A model generated the notes under the pieces. The model ran no database searches. It was not told the origin of the DNA and saw only the letters and a program-made list of their open reading frames with translations. A program made the position numbers and the translations under genes. A stretch of 64,000 nucleotides of DNA from Azolla caroliniana (taxonomy: Eukaryota; Polypodiophyta): contig JBHGNT010000011.1 of assembly GCA_043228905.1 (NCBI GenBank), positions 9,176,001 through 9,240,000 of the forward strand. Reading direction: 5' to 3'. Positions 21,630-32,390 of the stretch are shown piece by piece. Position 1 is the first letter of the stretch. Every line of letters starts with the position of its first letter.

Positions 21630-24600
21630 ATGGAAGAATCGTTCGGCGGCATGTTCAAGCTCACCGGCTTCAACTACTCAGTGTGGAAGTCGAAGATGCA
21701 GGATATGCTGGTGGTCAAAGATCTTTGGTTGCCGGTTTAGTTCGGGGACAAGAGACTGGATAAGATCGACGCCACAGTGTGGGAGGTGATGCACATGAAG
21801 ACGACGACATACATCCGGTGCTTCATCGACATGAGCCTGTACAACAACTTCAATGAAGAAAGTAAGGCCCATGAACTCTGGGAGAAGATCGACATCATAT
21901 TCTAGAACAAGAATGTTGTTAATCGGGTTTCGGTATTCCGGAAACTAGTGAGGTTCCGGTACCAAGATGGCTCCAGTATGGCCGAGCACATGAATGCCTT
22001 CCAGGAGCTAATACATCAAGCAAACTCGTTGGAAGTACCTCTCGCCAATGAGGTACTTGCATTGCTCCTGCTCGGTTCCCTCCCGGATAGCTGGGAGACG
22101 TTAGTTGTCACGTTGGGCAACGCTGGGCCGGAAGGGAAACAACTATCCCTAGCCAGACTCAAGTCGAGCTTGCTAGATGAGGAGGCGCATCGGAAAGACA
22201 AAGAGGTGATCTCCGACGCCAAAGCCCTCCTTACCGAATTGGAACGCGGAAGACAAAGGAATCGGAGTCCCCAGAACTGGGAAAAGTCGGGGACGCGGTC
22301 AAAGTCAAGGGGGAGGCCCACTTGCTTCTATTGCGGCAAGTCGGGGCACTTCAAGAAGAACTGTCGGCATTTCCGAAAAGACAAGAGAACTGGCAGTACC
22401 GATTTGAAGAAGTCACCAGACCGAAATGGTTCGGATCGGCGAGGCCTGGACAGGAAGGGAACAACAACGATCGCGGCAAGTGAAGAAGAACTAATGCTCA
22501 TCACCGAGGAGAGTGAGTTGAACCTTGCCGACGACGAGACAACGTGGGTTGTCGATTCCGGAGCGTCGTTCCACCTTACCCCATACTGGAAATGCTTCTC
22601 ATCTTACATAGTCGGTGAGCACGACTGTGTTTGGATGGGGAATGAAGGTACATGCCGAATTGTCGGCATAGGCGATGTGTGGTTGACGACACCAACCAGA
22701 TGCAAGTTGCTGCTAAAGGATGTCCGACACGTTTCGGAGGTTCGACTGAACCTAATATTAGCCGGTCGGCTAGACGGGTAACATCCGGAAAGGATTCATG
22801 AAGTTCAACAAGGGGAGCCTAATAGTGGCTTGGGCCCGGAAGATCAACACACTGTACTTGATGAATGCCCGTATATGCTGGGAAGAAGAAGTGAATGTAG
22901 CATCCGACACTACCGGTGAGCTGTCGCACAAAAGATTGTGTCACATGAGTGAGAAGGGGATGAAGAGGCTTGCCGAAGACAACCTCATTCCGGTGAAGGA
23001 AGTGCAACTTGAGAAGTGCACCAATTGCTTGGCCGGCAAGCAAAACCGAACCTCCTTCCGATCAAGGCCACCGATGAGGCGGAATGCACCACTGGAGCTG
23101 GTGCATACCGATGTGTGTCAAGTGGACATGAAGTCACATGCCAGATCGTAGTACTTTGTGACGTTCATAGATGACCACAACTGGAAGCTGTGGGTCTCAC
23201 CATTGAAGATGAAGGATCAGGTTCTATTCGTCTTCAAGGAGCTCCACGCGAGAGTGGAAAGAGAAACCGGCTGGAAGCTGAAGGCGGTTCAAGCAGATAA
23301 CGGAGGAGAATACCGGGGGCAAATTGAGGAGTACTGCCAATCGAAGGGAATCCGGCTCAAATTCACCATGCCGAAGACGCCGGAACTAAACGGGTTGGCC
23401 GAAAGGATGAACCAGACCATAATGGAGAGAGTCCGGAGCATGCTCGCACATGCAAAGTTACCCAAGACGTTTTGGGTTGAGGCGCTGACGACAACAACCT
23501 ATGTGATAAATAGATCACCCTTAGCACCCTTGGAAGGAGACTCACCTCAGAAAGTATGGACTGGTAAAGATGTCTCTTACCGGCATCTGAAGGTGTTCGG
23601 GTGTCTCGCATACGTGCATGTGGCGAAGGAAAGGAGAGCAAAGTTGGATCCTTAGTCTAGGCCATGCATATTCCTTAGATACGACGACGATGAGTTCGGT
23701 TACCGGGTGTGGGATCTGGTCGACAAGAAGGTGTTCCGGAGTCGGGACATAGTCTTCATGGAAGACAGGACCATTGCCGACTGGGAGTCGGAGAAGAAGA
23801 TGACCAACTCCAGATCATCTAATGAAAACCAGCTTGAGGACCCAAGGACCTACCCGGTTGAAAGTCGGATGTTAGCTGGTAACCAGATGACACTCGACGA
23901 ACCGCCCGGATTCGGACAAGAAACCGAACCGACCGAAGAAGAAGAAGAAGAAGAAGAAGAGGACACCGGAACCAGACAAGATCCCGAATTGGATTCGGAT
24001 TCGGAACAAATGGAGGAACCGGTAGTCAGAAACCAGGGATGGAGATATCCTCTCCGAGAAAGAAGAGCCCCCCGGAGATTTCCGGATGTAGAGCATGTGT
24101 TGCTAATTGATGAGGGGGAGCCAGAAAGCTTCGAAGAAGCAAAGAGAGACACCCACAGTCGCAAGTGGTTGAGTGCCATGCAGGATGAGATGGATTCCCT
24201 GCATGAGAACCACACATATGAACTGACGGAGTCGCCGAAAGGGAAGAGAGCACTCCAGAATAAGTGGGTGTACAAGTTGAAACTGGGAGATGCCGGAAAC
24301 CCACCTAGGTATAAGGCCCGAATCGTGGTGAAGGGCTTCCAACAGAAGAAAGGAGTGGATTTCGATGAGATCTTTGCCCCGGTAGTAAAGATGACATCCA
24401 TCCGGATGGTATTGGGCATAGCGGCAAGCATGGACCTCGAGGTAGAGCAACTGGACGTGAAGACGACATTCCTCCATGGTGACCTCAAAGAAGAGATCTA
24501 CATGCATCAATTGGAAGGATTTGAGAAGAAAGGGAAGGAGCACCTGGTGTGCCGACTGAAGAAGAGCCTATATAGACTGAAGCAAGCTCCCCGACAATGG

Positions 24601-25667
24601 TACCAGAAGTTCGACTGCTTCATGACCGACGAAGGGTACCACAAGACGCAGGCTGATCACTGTGTGTTTGTGAAGAAATTCGACGGAGGAGATTTCTTGA
24701 TACTCCTCCTATATGTGGATGATATGTTGATTGTCGGATGCTGAAGAAGGCTCTGAACCGGAACTTCTCAATTAAAGACCTGGGTCAGGCAAGACAAATA
24801 TTGGGGATGCACATCATCTGGGACCGGTTGAAGAAGCTATTGTGGCTGTCATAGGAAAAGTACGTGATGAAGGTGCTTCAATGGTTCAACATGTCGGATG
24901 AGAAACCGGTCGGATCGACATTTCCAGCAAATTGCAAGCTATCCGGAAAGCAGAGCCCAAGGACAAAGGCAGAGAAGGCAGATATGATGAAGATACCATA
25001 TGCCTCTGCCGTTGGAAGCTTGATGTACGCGATGGTATGTACCCGATCGGATATCAAATATGCAGTTGGAGTGGTGAGCCGGTTCATGGGCAATCCCGAA
25101 AGAGAGCACTGGAACGCGGTCAAGTGGATACTCCGGTATTTGAAAGGCACCTCGAGCATGTGCCTCTGATTCGGCTCCGGTAATCCCCAACTTGACGGAT
25201 TCACGGATTCGGATATGTCGACTGATGCGGATACCAGCTGGTCGACATCCGGATATGTCATGACTTATGCAGGGGGGGCTATCTCGTGGCAATCAAGACT
25301 GTAGAAGACGGTTGCGTTGTCAACCACAAAAGCGGAGTACATGGCAGTTGTGGAAGCCGGCAAGGAAATAATCTGGATGAAGGACTTCATCGGTGAGCTA
25401 GGGATTTGACAAGAGGAATATCGGCTATATTGTGACAGTCAGAGTGCCATCCACCTTGCAAAGAACGTGGCCTACCATTCCCAAACGAAACTTATCCAGC
25501 GGATGTACCACTAGATCCGGGAAAGAGTAGAAGATCAATAGTTCGTGCTGACTAAAATACACACGGAGGAGAACGGGTCAGACATGCTGACCAAAGTGCT
25601 AACACACGACAAGCTGCACACATGCCGGACGCGGATTTGGCTGACGAAACATCCCATGCCGGAGTGA
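21630..25667 (+). pseudogene. Copia A gag-pol polyprotein, multiply broken
   Basis: Starts MEESFGGMFKLTGFNYS and ends next to the polypurine tract AAGGGGGAGAT (25667-25677). Visible domains are the gag UBN2-type region; a CCHC knuckle CFYCGKSGHFKKNC at about 22323-22364; protease VVDSGASFHLTP at about 22549; integrase Zn finger with intact KCTNCLAGKQ at about 23014; DDE core with ADNGGEY and LNGLAERMN; RT with LLLYVDDMLIVG at about 24707; and RNase H. A (GAA)n run at about 23935-23961 encodes poly-Glu in the integrase-RT linker. Stops occur early (within the first 40 codons and at about 21903), near 22780, 23150 and 23655. A roughly 22-bp deletion at about 24740 shifts the frame inside RT. 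It is a dead copy. Confidence 0.9.
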
Positions 25668-25677
25668 AGGGGGAGAT

Positions 25678-25947
25678 TGTTGGGATTTCGGTCCCTCCGG
25701 ATGGGATCTTGAGAACCGGACATAGAAGACCCGGTGAGAACCGGATGTAGAAGACCCGGTGAGAACCGGATGTAGAAGACCTGGTGAGAACCGGATGTAG
25801 AAGACACATCTATAAATATGTTTTTGAGTAAGCCCATTGAGGCTATATTTGTAAATAGCCCTAAGTTCATATAAGTATAAATATGACTTAGGGCAATCAC
25901 TTTAGGTGTGTTGTTATTGTTGTTGTAACTGTTGTATAGAGAGAGCG

Positions 25948-25997
<50 letters not shown>

Positions 25998-26340
25998 CAA
26001 TCACTTTAGGTGTGTTGTTATTGTTGTTGTAACTGTTGTATAGAGAGAGCGACAGAGAGAGAGAGAGAGATACAAAGTGATACTCTGTTGTAACCGCTGC
26101 CTGACGAAGAAACCGAGCTCGAGGTTGCTGCCTACGAGTCTCTGATTGTACCCCTTCTCTTCATAGTGATAGTTCGGAGTCTGTGGGCTCCCGTGGTTTT
26201 TCCCATTTAGGGTTTTCCACGTAAACATCCTGTGTACTCTCTTTTGTGTGTACGTCTATTCCCATTCTTGTGTTGCACTCTTATCGAAGTGATTCAAGAC
26301 TCGGTTGTGGCCGAGCAGTATTCCGCGCTATTTCCTCTCA
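25678..26340 (+). repeat. Copia A 3' LTR
   Basis: 663 bp. Relative to the 5' LTR it has more copies of the ~24-bp GAGAACCGGATGTAGAAGAC unit (about 25700-25806) and a 104-bp tandem duplication (GGGCAATCAC at 25891 and 25995) containing a long GA run. Confidence 0.92.
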
Positions 26341-26879
26341 ATATATACAACATGTGGACTTCTCCAAATGCTTACCAAATTTTTGACTTCATTAGTACAA
26401 TTTGGATGGAAAGAAAGAACCATTTTATTAGCCTTTCCACAAGGGGTGCTCAAAGGTGTTGTAAATAGATATTTCTTCAATATAATTTCTCCTATTGGGA
26501 GGAAAGACATGATGAATCCCTTCTTAATCAAGGAGTAGCGAACACAGAGGGAGTATGGAAGGATCTAAGAGACTACGAGTAGGGATAAGCTAATAGAGAG
26601 TGAGTGAGTGTTCATTGATTATACTGGATGCTTGTATCTGTATCTGTATGCTACATTCAATTCGAATATACATATATGCTTTGTGGGTAACCTCCGTGTC
26701 TGTCTCATCCCCATACACAACGTGTTAATATTATTCTCTGTAACAATATGATTAATGGTTGATAGTACGCCATGACCCCAAGTCTCCTTCACACCACAAT
26801 ACCTTGACCCAATTACTCATGAGGAGTAATCGAAGTTGCTCTCTAGGAGGGAGTAACACAATTTGGCATGCCTGGTTCA
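26341..26879. other. Spacer; possible leader of a family X gypsy element
   Basis: 26346-26590 continues the AT-rich DNA that copia A interrupted. From about 26590 it resembles a retroelement leader, ending in AACACAATTTGGCATGCC near 26850. That is like the TTGGCGACC string found after the LTR in the other X copies. No LTR boundary could be fixed. Confidence 0.35.
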
Positions 26880-27698
26880 CGCTGTGAGTTCACAATGAAC
26901 ATGCGTAGGGGAAAACCCAGATCGCCATAATGGCCTTTCCCAAAGGAATCTGCACTTAGACAACGCCCATCGTACTGAACAAGAAGACAACATCACCAAC
27001 TCTGGCCTCACGACGCAATCGTCGCCTCTGGAATCAAACGCCCAATTTGTCGCAATTCACGATCTTACCTTGACTAGTGGCAACACCTTGGAAGTTGACC
27101 AACCCGAAGATAACCTCTTCTCGGTGATACGAGAGGATCCTGACATTGACACAATGCCCTACCCTTACCCTAGATATAATGAGGGAACCGACGTGGAAGT
27201 GTATGTTCACGCATTCCTCACCACATGGTAGGCTTACCATGTGTCACAATACTTGGCCGTGGTCGATGAAAATACAACGAAGATCGCAGAGTTCGGCTTG
27301 TCGTTCAATGGGCAAACAGCGAACTAGTACTCCCAGCACGACTTGGGGGAGTTTTCCTTTCAAAGATCCTTGAGACAGGTTTATCCACCTCTTCCACTAG
27401 TAGATACCTAAGCGAGAACTACTGAGCCAGTTCCACGCCATCTCACAAGAGCCCTAGGAGATGGTTCCTCAATTTACGATTTGATTTCAGAACTTACACT
27501 GTCAGCTAGCTTGGGAAATTCTGGCCGAAGACTTGAAGGAGACTTTCTTTACGGCTCTTCGTGAGCCCCTCCGCACTACCTTGACGCTCCTTGAGTTCTC
27601 TCAACAAACGATTGAGCAAATCATTGATTGTGTCCTCACCATGGATAGCGCTGAACACAACAAACCTTTCTCCATGAGCTCTCTCTGAGGCGCTTTAT
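26880..27698 (+). pseudogene. Gag relic of gypsy family X
   Basis: Around 27150-27310 one frame reads MPYPYPRYNEGTDVEVYV, HAFLTTW, then KIAEFGLSFNGQTAN. This matches the minus-strand relic at 61070-61299 (YPYSKYRDDPDAEAHVYAFL, HSKIAEFGMTLERSIARWHA). The pattern is that of a Retrotrans_gag-type capsid. Stops and frameshifts are frequent. Copia D begins right after it at 27699. Confidence 0.65.
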
Positions 27699-28069
27699 TG
27701 TTGAGCGAGCAAGCTCAACCGGATCCAAATCGGCTGAATAAACTAGAGCCGGATCGGATTGAAACCGGTAGGCCGTTGGAGGCCTACGGATATAGCCTAG
27801 TACGTAGGCATAGTTTTGGGAGTTAGTGTCAGTCGCTCGTATGAGCATTGAAGTACATGTCAGTACTTCTATGAGTCCTTTATGGACTTGTATAAAAGTG
27901 CTCTCTGAGCACATTCTATGAACATAGAGTGTTATTATTTTGAATTGAGTTTTATGTTCTGCTCTCTTTGTCTCTTCCGTGCATTCTCTGTTAAACCTTC
28001 TTCTCTCTATGTTTTGTTGGTATCCGGCTGAGCCGGCTTATCATACGCTTCCGCATATCGACTTTTACA
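27699..28069 (+). repeat. Copia D 5' LTR
   Basis: 371 bp, TGTTGAGCGAGCAAGCTCAAC...TTTTACA. A CTTGTATAAAAG promoter string lies in the middle. The first 21 bases form an inverted repeat (GTTGAGC / GCTCAAC) shared by all copia-2 group LTRs here. Confidence 0.85.
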
Positions 28070-28081
28070 TGGTATTAGAGC
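28070..28081 (+). other. Copia D primer-binding site
   Basis: TGGTATTAGAGC immediately after the LTR: the initiator-methionine tRNA site TGGTATCAGAGC with one change. Confidence 0.8.
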
Positions 28082-28163
28082 GCGAGGGTTGAGAACCTCT
28101 GTAGCCGAAAAACACTTTCGAAGATAAAACCTAACACCTGGTGAAGAACAGAAGAGAACTGAG

Positions 28164-29130
28164 ATGGACAGAGGTATGGCAAGTTCGCTTCTCACAGAAA
28201 AGCTCGACCTGAGGAACTATGCATCCTGGTCATATAAAATGCACTAGTACCTACTGGGCATGGTTACTAGAGCTATGTGGAAGGAACGCACAATGTAGCG
28301 CCGGAGCCGGCACACAAGGACTTCCCGGCATGGGAACAAGGAGCGAGCAGAGTGTTGTACTACCTCGCATCCTGTGTGCACGATCAAATGCTCGGCTACA
28401 TCAAGGCTGCAAAAGCGCCGAAGGAGTCCTGGGAAAATCTTTGGAAGATTTTCGATGCAAGTACGACAACTCGTAAGTTGCAGCTCCGGCAAGAGCTGAA
28501 CAACATCCAGTAAAGAGATATGTCGGTTACGGAGTACACCACCAAAATAAAGAAGATTTGTGACGTGCTCGGGTCCACCAATATGATGGTAGACGAAGAC
28601 GAAATGGTACAAATCTGCCTTGGTGGTCTAGCACAATAGTACGGGCCAATCTGGACGACGATCTACACCCAGGAGAAGCCACCATCATTCTTTGACATGA
28701 AATCGATGCTGATGGTCGAAGAAAACCACTCGAGTGGGTCGAGGAACACTCAACCGGACAATCAGATGCTATACACAGAAGCGGACAGGCCCCATGGGCG
28801 TGGAGGACGAGCTGGATCGGCAGGCAATGGAGGCGGCTAGCAAGAGCAGAATCGAAGGCACCAAGACAGTGCCGACATCAGTTCTGGACCCTCCACGAGT
28901 AGGGGGAGTCAAAACGGCACTGAAAACTGGCAAGGGAAGGCCGACACGAAATGTTGGTATTGTGGCAAGAAAGGCCACAGAGAAAGGGAGTGCTAGAAGA
29001 AGCGCACCGATTCAGACAAATCCGGATCCAGCAAGGCCGGACAAGGGAACCGGCAAAGCTCTCACTACACAGAAGGATCGGAAGGATCCGGAACCGGGAA
29101 AACCGGTGTGGCGAACCTCCCAGGAAGTTT
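28164..29130 (+). pseudogene. Copia D gag, broken
   Basis: Begins MDRGMASSLLTEKLDLRNYA and continues through shifted frames with WSYVEGTHNVAPEPAHKDFP, KLQLRQELNNIQ, YTTKIKKICD and a CCHC knuckle CWYCGKKGHRERECW at about 28947-28995. Stops and shifts occur near 28246, 28512 and 28640. Similarity ends at about 29130, where unrelated X-like sequence begins, so protease and integrase are missing. Confidence 0.8.
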
Positions 29131-29480
29131 CTTTTTGTGCCACTTTGTTGTTGGTCCCTCGAATGTTATCGAAGGGTAGTACTAGGGGTGGTGTCGGTGT
29201 CCGAACCTCTTCTTTCTCCGCCTTCATTGGTATGTCATTCTTGTTTTTCTCGGATAGCTTATCCGATGGTGATGTCAATATGCGCTCAGCCGTTTTCTCC
29301 GACTGGTGGCCATGGTTTGTTTCATGGCCCACTGGTGTGGGTAAGGTTGTGTCTGCTTTCGGTGTTGGTGTATGCTCTGAACTATCTTCCCCCAGATTGT
29401 ACGGTGTGTCGTGACTGCTTCGATAATTCGATTGCACGCTGTGCTCGCTGTCTGATTCCGACTCAAAGTTGGAAAAGGCT
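29131..29480 (-). mobile_element. Family X fragment inside copia D
   Basis: The segment resembles 61300-61565: both carry GTGGTGTCGGT..., a CATGG/TGGGCC stretch, GTCGTGACTGCTTC, and GTCTGATTCCGACTC near the right end. It replaces the protease-integrase part of D. Its open minus-strand frame (to about 29437) is rich in charged residues and probably part of the X gag. Boundaries are approximate. Confidence 0.5.
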
Positions 29481-30149
29481 TCTATTGAGTGAGCAAGCTC
29501 AACTCAGATACTCTCTACCGGTTCTGATTTCCGATGCCGACCCGATTCCGGAGGTTGAGGCTAGTGAGCCCGAAACGATCCGGGTAGAAGATGAAGAAGA
29601 GTTCGGTACTCTAGATGAGAGTCCAATCTCATTCCGGCTAAGTGGGCTGAATGAGCGACTCAATCGGAATGACCAGTCAGATGACAAGTCGGCGAGTAGT
29701 GGAGACTCAGTCGTGCTTTCCTTGCGCAAGGAATCAAAGAGACGGTTCACGCGCAAGTAGAAAGGGAAGAAAAAAATGTTGGAATACAACACCGGCAATG
29801 AAGAGTCAGATCAGAGTGACTCTGAATCTGGAAAGAACGAAGACGGACATTCAAAAACGAAGTCTGAACCGGCCAAGAAGGTTCTCAAACCGGCTAATGA
29901 GAAGTTACATTGATCAACCCGCCAGAGGAAACCCGTAAAGAGGTACAGATACAATGAGTACATGGCACATCACTATGCTTATATGACCAAAGTGGCGGAA
30001 GTGCGTGAGCCGGAGAGCTACGCAGAAGTGGCAAAGGACGCAAATTGGCATGCCGCTATGGAGGAAAGAAATGCGGGCACTCGATGCCAACGACACTTGG
30101 GACCTGGTTGACCCTCCCCGAAAATGTAAACTGATCGGCTATAAGTGGG
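29481..30149 (+). pseudogene. Copia D integrase-RT linker and start of RT
   Basis: Acidic linker reading LISDADPIPEVEASEPETI and DEEEFGTLDESPISFRLSG, then a basic stretch, then the RT start NDTWDLVDPPRKCKLIGYKWV, where it is cut at 30149 by copia 2b. The homologous linker occurs in 2b (38230-38740). Stops break it at 29758 and 29911. Confidence 0.75.
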
Positions 30150-30580
30150 TGTTGAGATACAAGCTCAACATTAGGTGCATAACCCAGTGCATAGACTGGG
30201 TGCGTAAAACCATACGCACAAAGGCTGTAACGGTGCGTAAGCTAAGAGGCTGTTAGAGCGTTATTCCTCGTAATGTATAATTTTGGGAGTTAGTGTAGGA
30301 GGCTCATTAATGAGCATTGAAGTATGTGTCAGTACTCTAATAGTACTTCTGTCTGTCCATAAGGACTTGTATAAAAAGCGCCGATTGAGCGCATCTTGTA
30401 TAGAGTGATAGAGAGTTATTTTTTAATCTAAGTTTTGTGTGTTCTGCTCACTCTCTCTCTCATTCTCTGTCTCTCCTGCATATGTTGTGTCGTATTCAAA
30501 GCCTTCCATTAAACCTTCTCTTCATCATTTGTGTTACACGGTTGTGTCTGTTACGCTTCCACACACGCTATTCTTTTACA
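30150..30580 (+). repeat. Copia 2b 5' LTR
   Basis: 431 bp, TGTTGAGATACAAGCTCAACA...CTTTTACA. It includes hairpin-like ACCCAGTGCATAGACTGGGT and a CTTGTATAAAAAG promoter string. Confidence 0.9.
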
Positions 30581-30592
30581 TGGTATCAGAGC
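30581..30592 (+). other. Copia 2b primer-binding site
   Basis: TGGTATCAGAGC directly after the LTR: a perfect initiator-methionine tRNA site. Confidence 0.9.
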
Positions 30593-30662
30593 ACGAGGGT
30601 TGAAATCCTCTACGGCTGACAAATAGACAAACATCACCGTGAAGAACTGAAGAGAAATAAGA

Positions 30663-31931
30663 ATGGATAGAGGGATGGCTAGCTTGCTTCCTACAGAGAA
30701 GCTGGACAGCAGCAGCTATGCATCTAGGTCGTACAAGATGCGCCAGTACCTGCTTGGGCACGGCTACTGGAGTTATGTCGAGGGAGCTAATGACACAACA
30801 CCCGAATCAACACATAGAGACTTCCCAACCTCGGAATAGGCGGCAAGCAGAGTTCTATACTGCCTTGCGTCCTGTGTGAGCGACCAACTCTTGAGCTACA
30901 TTCGGGATGCCAAGACGCCAAAGGATGCATAGGCGAATCTCAAGAGGATTTTCGCCGCGAGCACAATGGGCAGGAGGCTGCAACTCAGATAGGAGCTCAA
31001 CAATGTTCGATAGAAAGATCTGTCTGTGGCCGATTACACGGCCCGAATCAAGGAAATTTGCGATTCGATCACCTCCGTCAACGTGAACATCGAGGAAGAT
31101 GAAATGGTGCAGGTGTGTCTTGGAGGGCTAGCTTCCTAGTTTGGAGCTTTCCAAACGGCGGTCTGCACAAGGGAGAATACGCCATCGTTCTTTGAGCTTC
31201 AATCGATGTTGCTCATAGAGGAAAATCACACGGATGCGTCGACGAGTACGCATGCCGGCAACAAAATGTTGTACAAGGAGGAAGATAGGCCCTTGGTCGT
31301 GGTGGATGTGACAAATCGGCGCGCAATGGAGGCGGCTGAAAAGAGCAGAACGTGCGGCATAATCAAAATGCCAGAAGTAGTTTCAAACCCTCCGGAAGAA
31401 GGGGGAGTCATGGCGCCACCGGAAACTGGCAATAGAAGGCCACAACGGATTGCTGGTACTGTGGACGGAAAGGCGAGCGAGTGATGGAAAAAACGAGCCG
31501 AAGAGACGCAGAGAGGCGTCAAAGGTCGCACTACACAGAAGGCTCCGAACGAGCCGGAAATTGATCGGGCCCAGCCTTCGTAATGAAGCACAAGGCTAAT
31601 TCGATGGTCGTGAACACCTCTAGAGCAGATGAGGTGTGGTATGTTGACTACGGAGCGTCAAATCATATGACGAGTCATGAGGAATGGTTCTTGTACCTAG
31701 ATAGACCGGAAAAACAAGGAGTGGTCGAAACTGGAGATGACACTCCGCATACCATCGAACATGTCGGTGAAGTTCCCCTCAGTCACGTTGGACAAAAAGG
31801 GAAGCTCATGAACGTGCTACACATCCCGCCAATAACCAAAAACTTGGTGTCAGTTGGCCAGATCGTTGACTAGAGGATGCAAGTTTGATTCACGTATCTC
31901 GGGTGCTTCATAGAAGAGGAAGGCAAGATAA
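30663..31931 (+). pseudogene. Copia 2b gag and protease, broken
   Basis: Starts MDRGMASLLPTEKLDSSSYA. It follows the same gag as 2a, with stops at several places (e.g. 30838, 30931, 31138) and a frameshift at the knuckle. The protease region reads VWYVDYGASNHMTSHEEW (DSG changed to DYG) at about 31640, then GVVETGDDTPHTIEHVGEVP and KNLVSVGQIVD. It is cut at 31931 by gypsy element 2 and resumes at 37606. The altered protease active site and the stops make it dead. Confidence 0.82.
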
Positions 31932-32373
31932 TGTCAGGAATAGTACTAAGCAGAGATGGAATTAGTACTAAAGAAGAGCAGTACTATTAGTACTAAGAGG
32001 ACGGGACTGCGTAGGACTCCCGAGAGAGAGAGAAAGAGAGAAGCGAAAAGAGAGATAACGAGGATGAGAGAGAGAGAGAGAGATAATGATAACAACCAAT
32101 ATATTATGTGAAGGACAAGTACAAAATGGCTAAGAGGCTTAAGACTGGCGTTGAACCAATTTGGTTCAACATAATGCCTAGTGCCCTCTTTTATAGTCAG
32201 GAATAATCCTGAAGCTTCTAGAATGTTCCAGAGAGATTTGGAATATACATCAATTTTCTATGATAAAGCATAAATGAAAATAATATTCTACGTATTACAA
32301 TTCATAGTCTAATGGTAAGAGCTCGACCCATGTAGCATAAGGTCATGGGTTCAAATCTTGCCATATCATGACA
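31932..32373 (-). repeat. Gypsy element 2, 3' LTR
   Basis: + strand TGTCAGGAATAGTACTAAG...CCATATCATGACA. Same layout as the LTR of gypsy element 1: GAGA tract, TATA/self-primer block and tRNA-like end. Confidence 0.92.
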
Positions 32374-32390
32374 CTATGTCCCCCTTAAAG
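32374..32390 (-). other. Polypurine tract of gypsy element 2
   Basis: Minus strand TTTAAGGGGGACATAG abuts the 3' LTR. The pol stop codon TAA (32387-32385) overlaps it. Confidence 0.85.

Larger units (their letters stand above)
20952..26340 (+). mobile_element. Copia element A (Ty1/copia, full length, inactivated)
   Basis: 5' LTR 20952-21600 and 3' LTR 25678-26340, flanked by the target duplication ATATA (20947-20951 and 26341-26345). It has a methionine-type primer site and a polypurine tract. Internal order is gag, protease, integrase, RT, RNase H, i.e. copia. It belongs to the same broad family as element F and the fragments at 46816 and 53052. Many stops and frameshifts make it non-autonomous. 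The LTRs differ by several rearrangements, so it is clearly older than F. Confidence 0.93.

Noticed and set aside
23850-24488. 212-codon minus-strand frame over copia A
   Set aside because: Shadow of the RT/linker coding on the + strand; its poly-Ser is the complement of the (GAA)n run.
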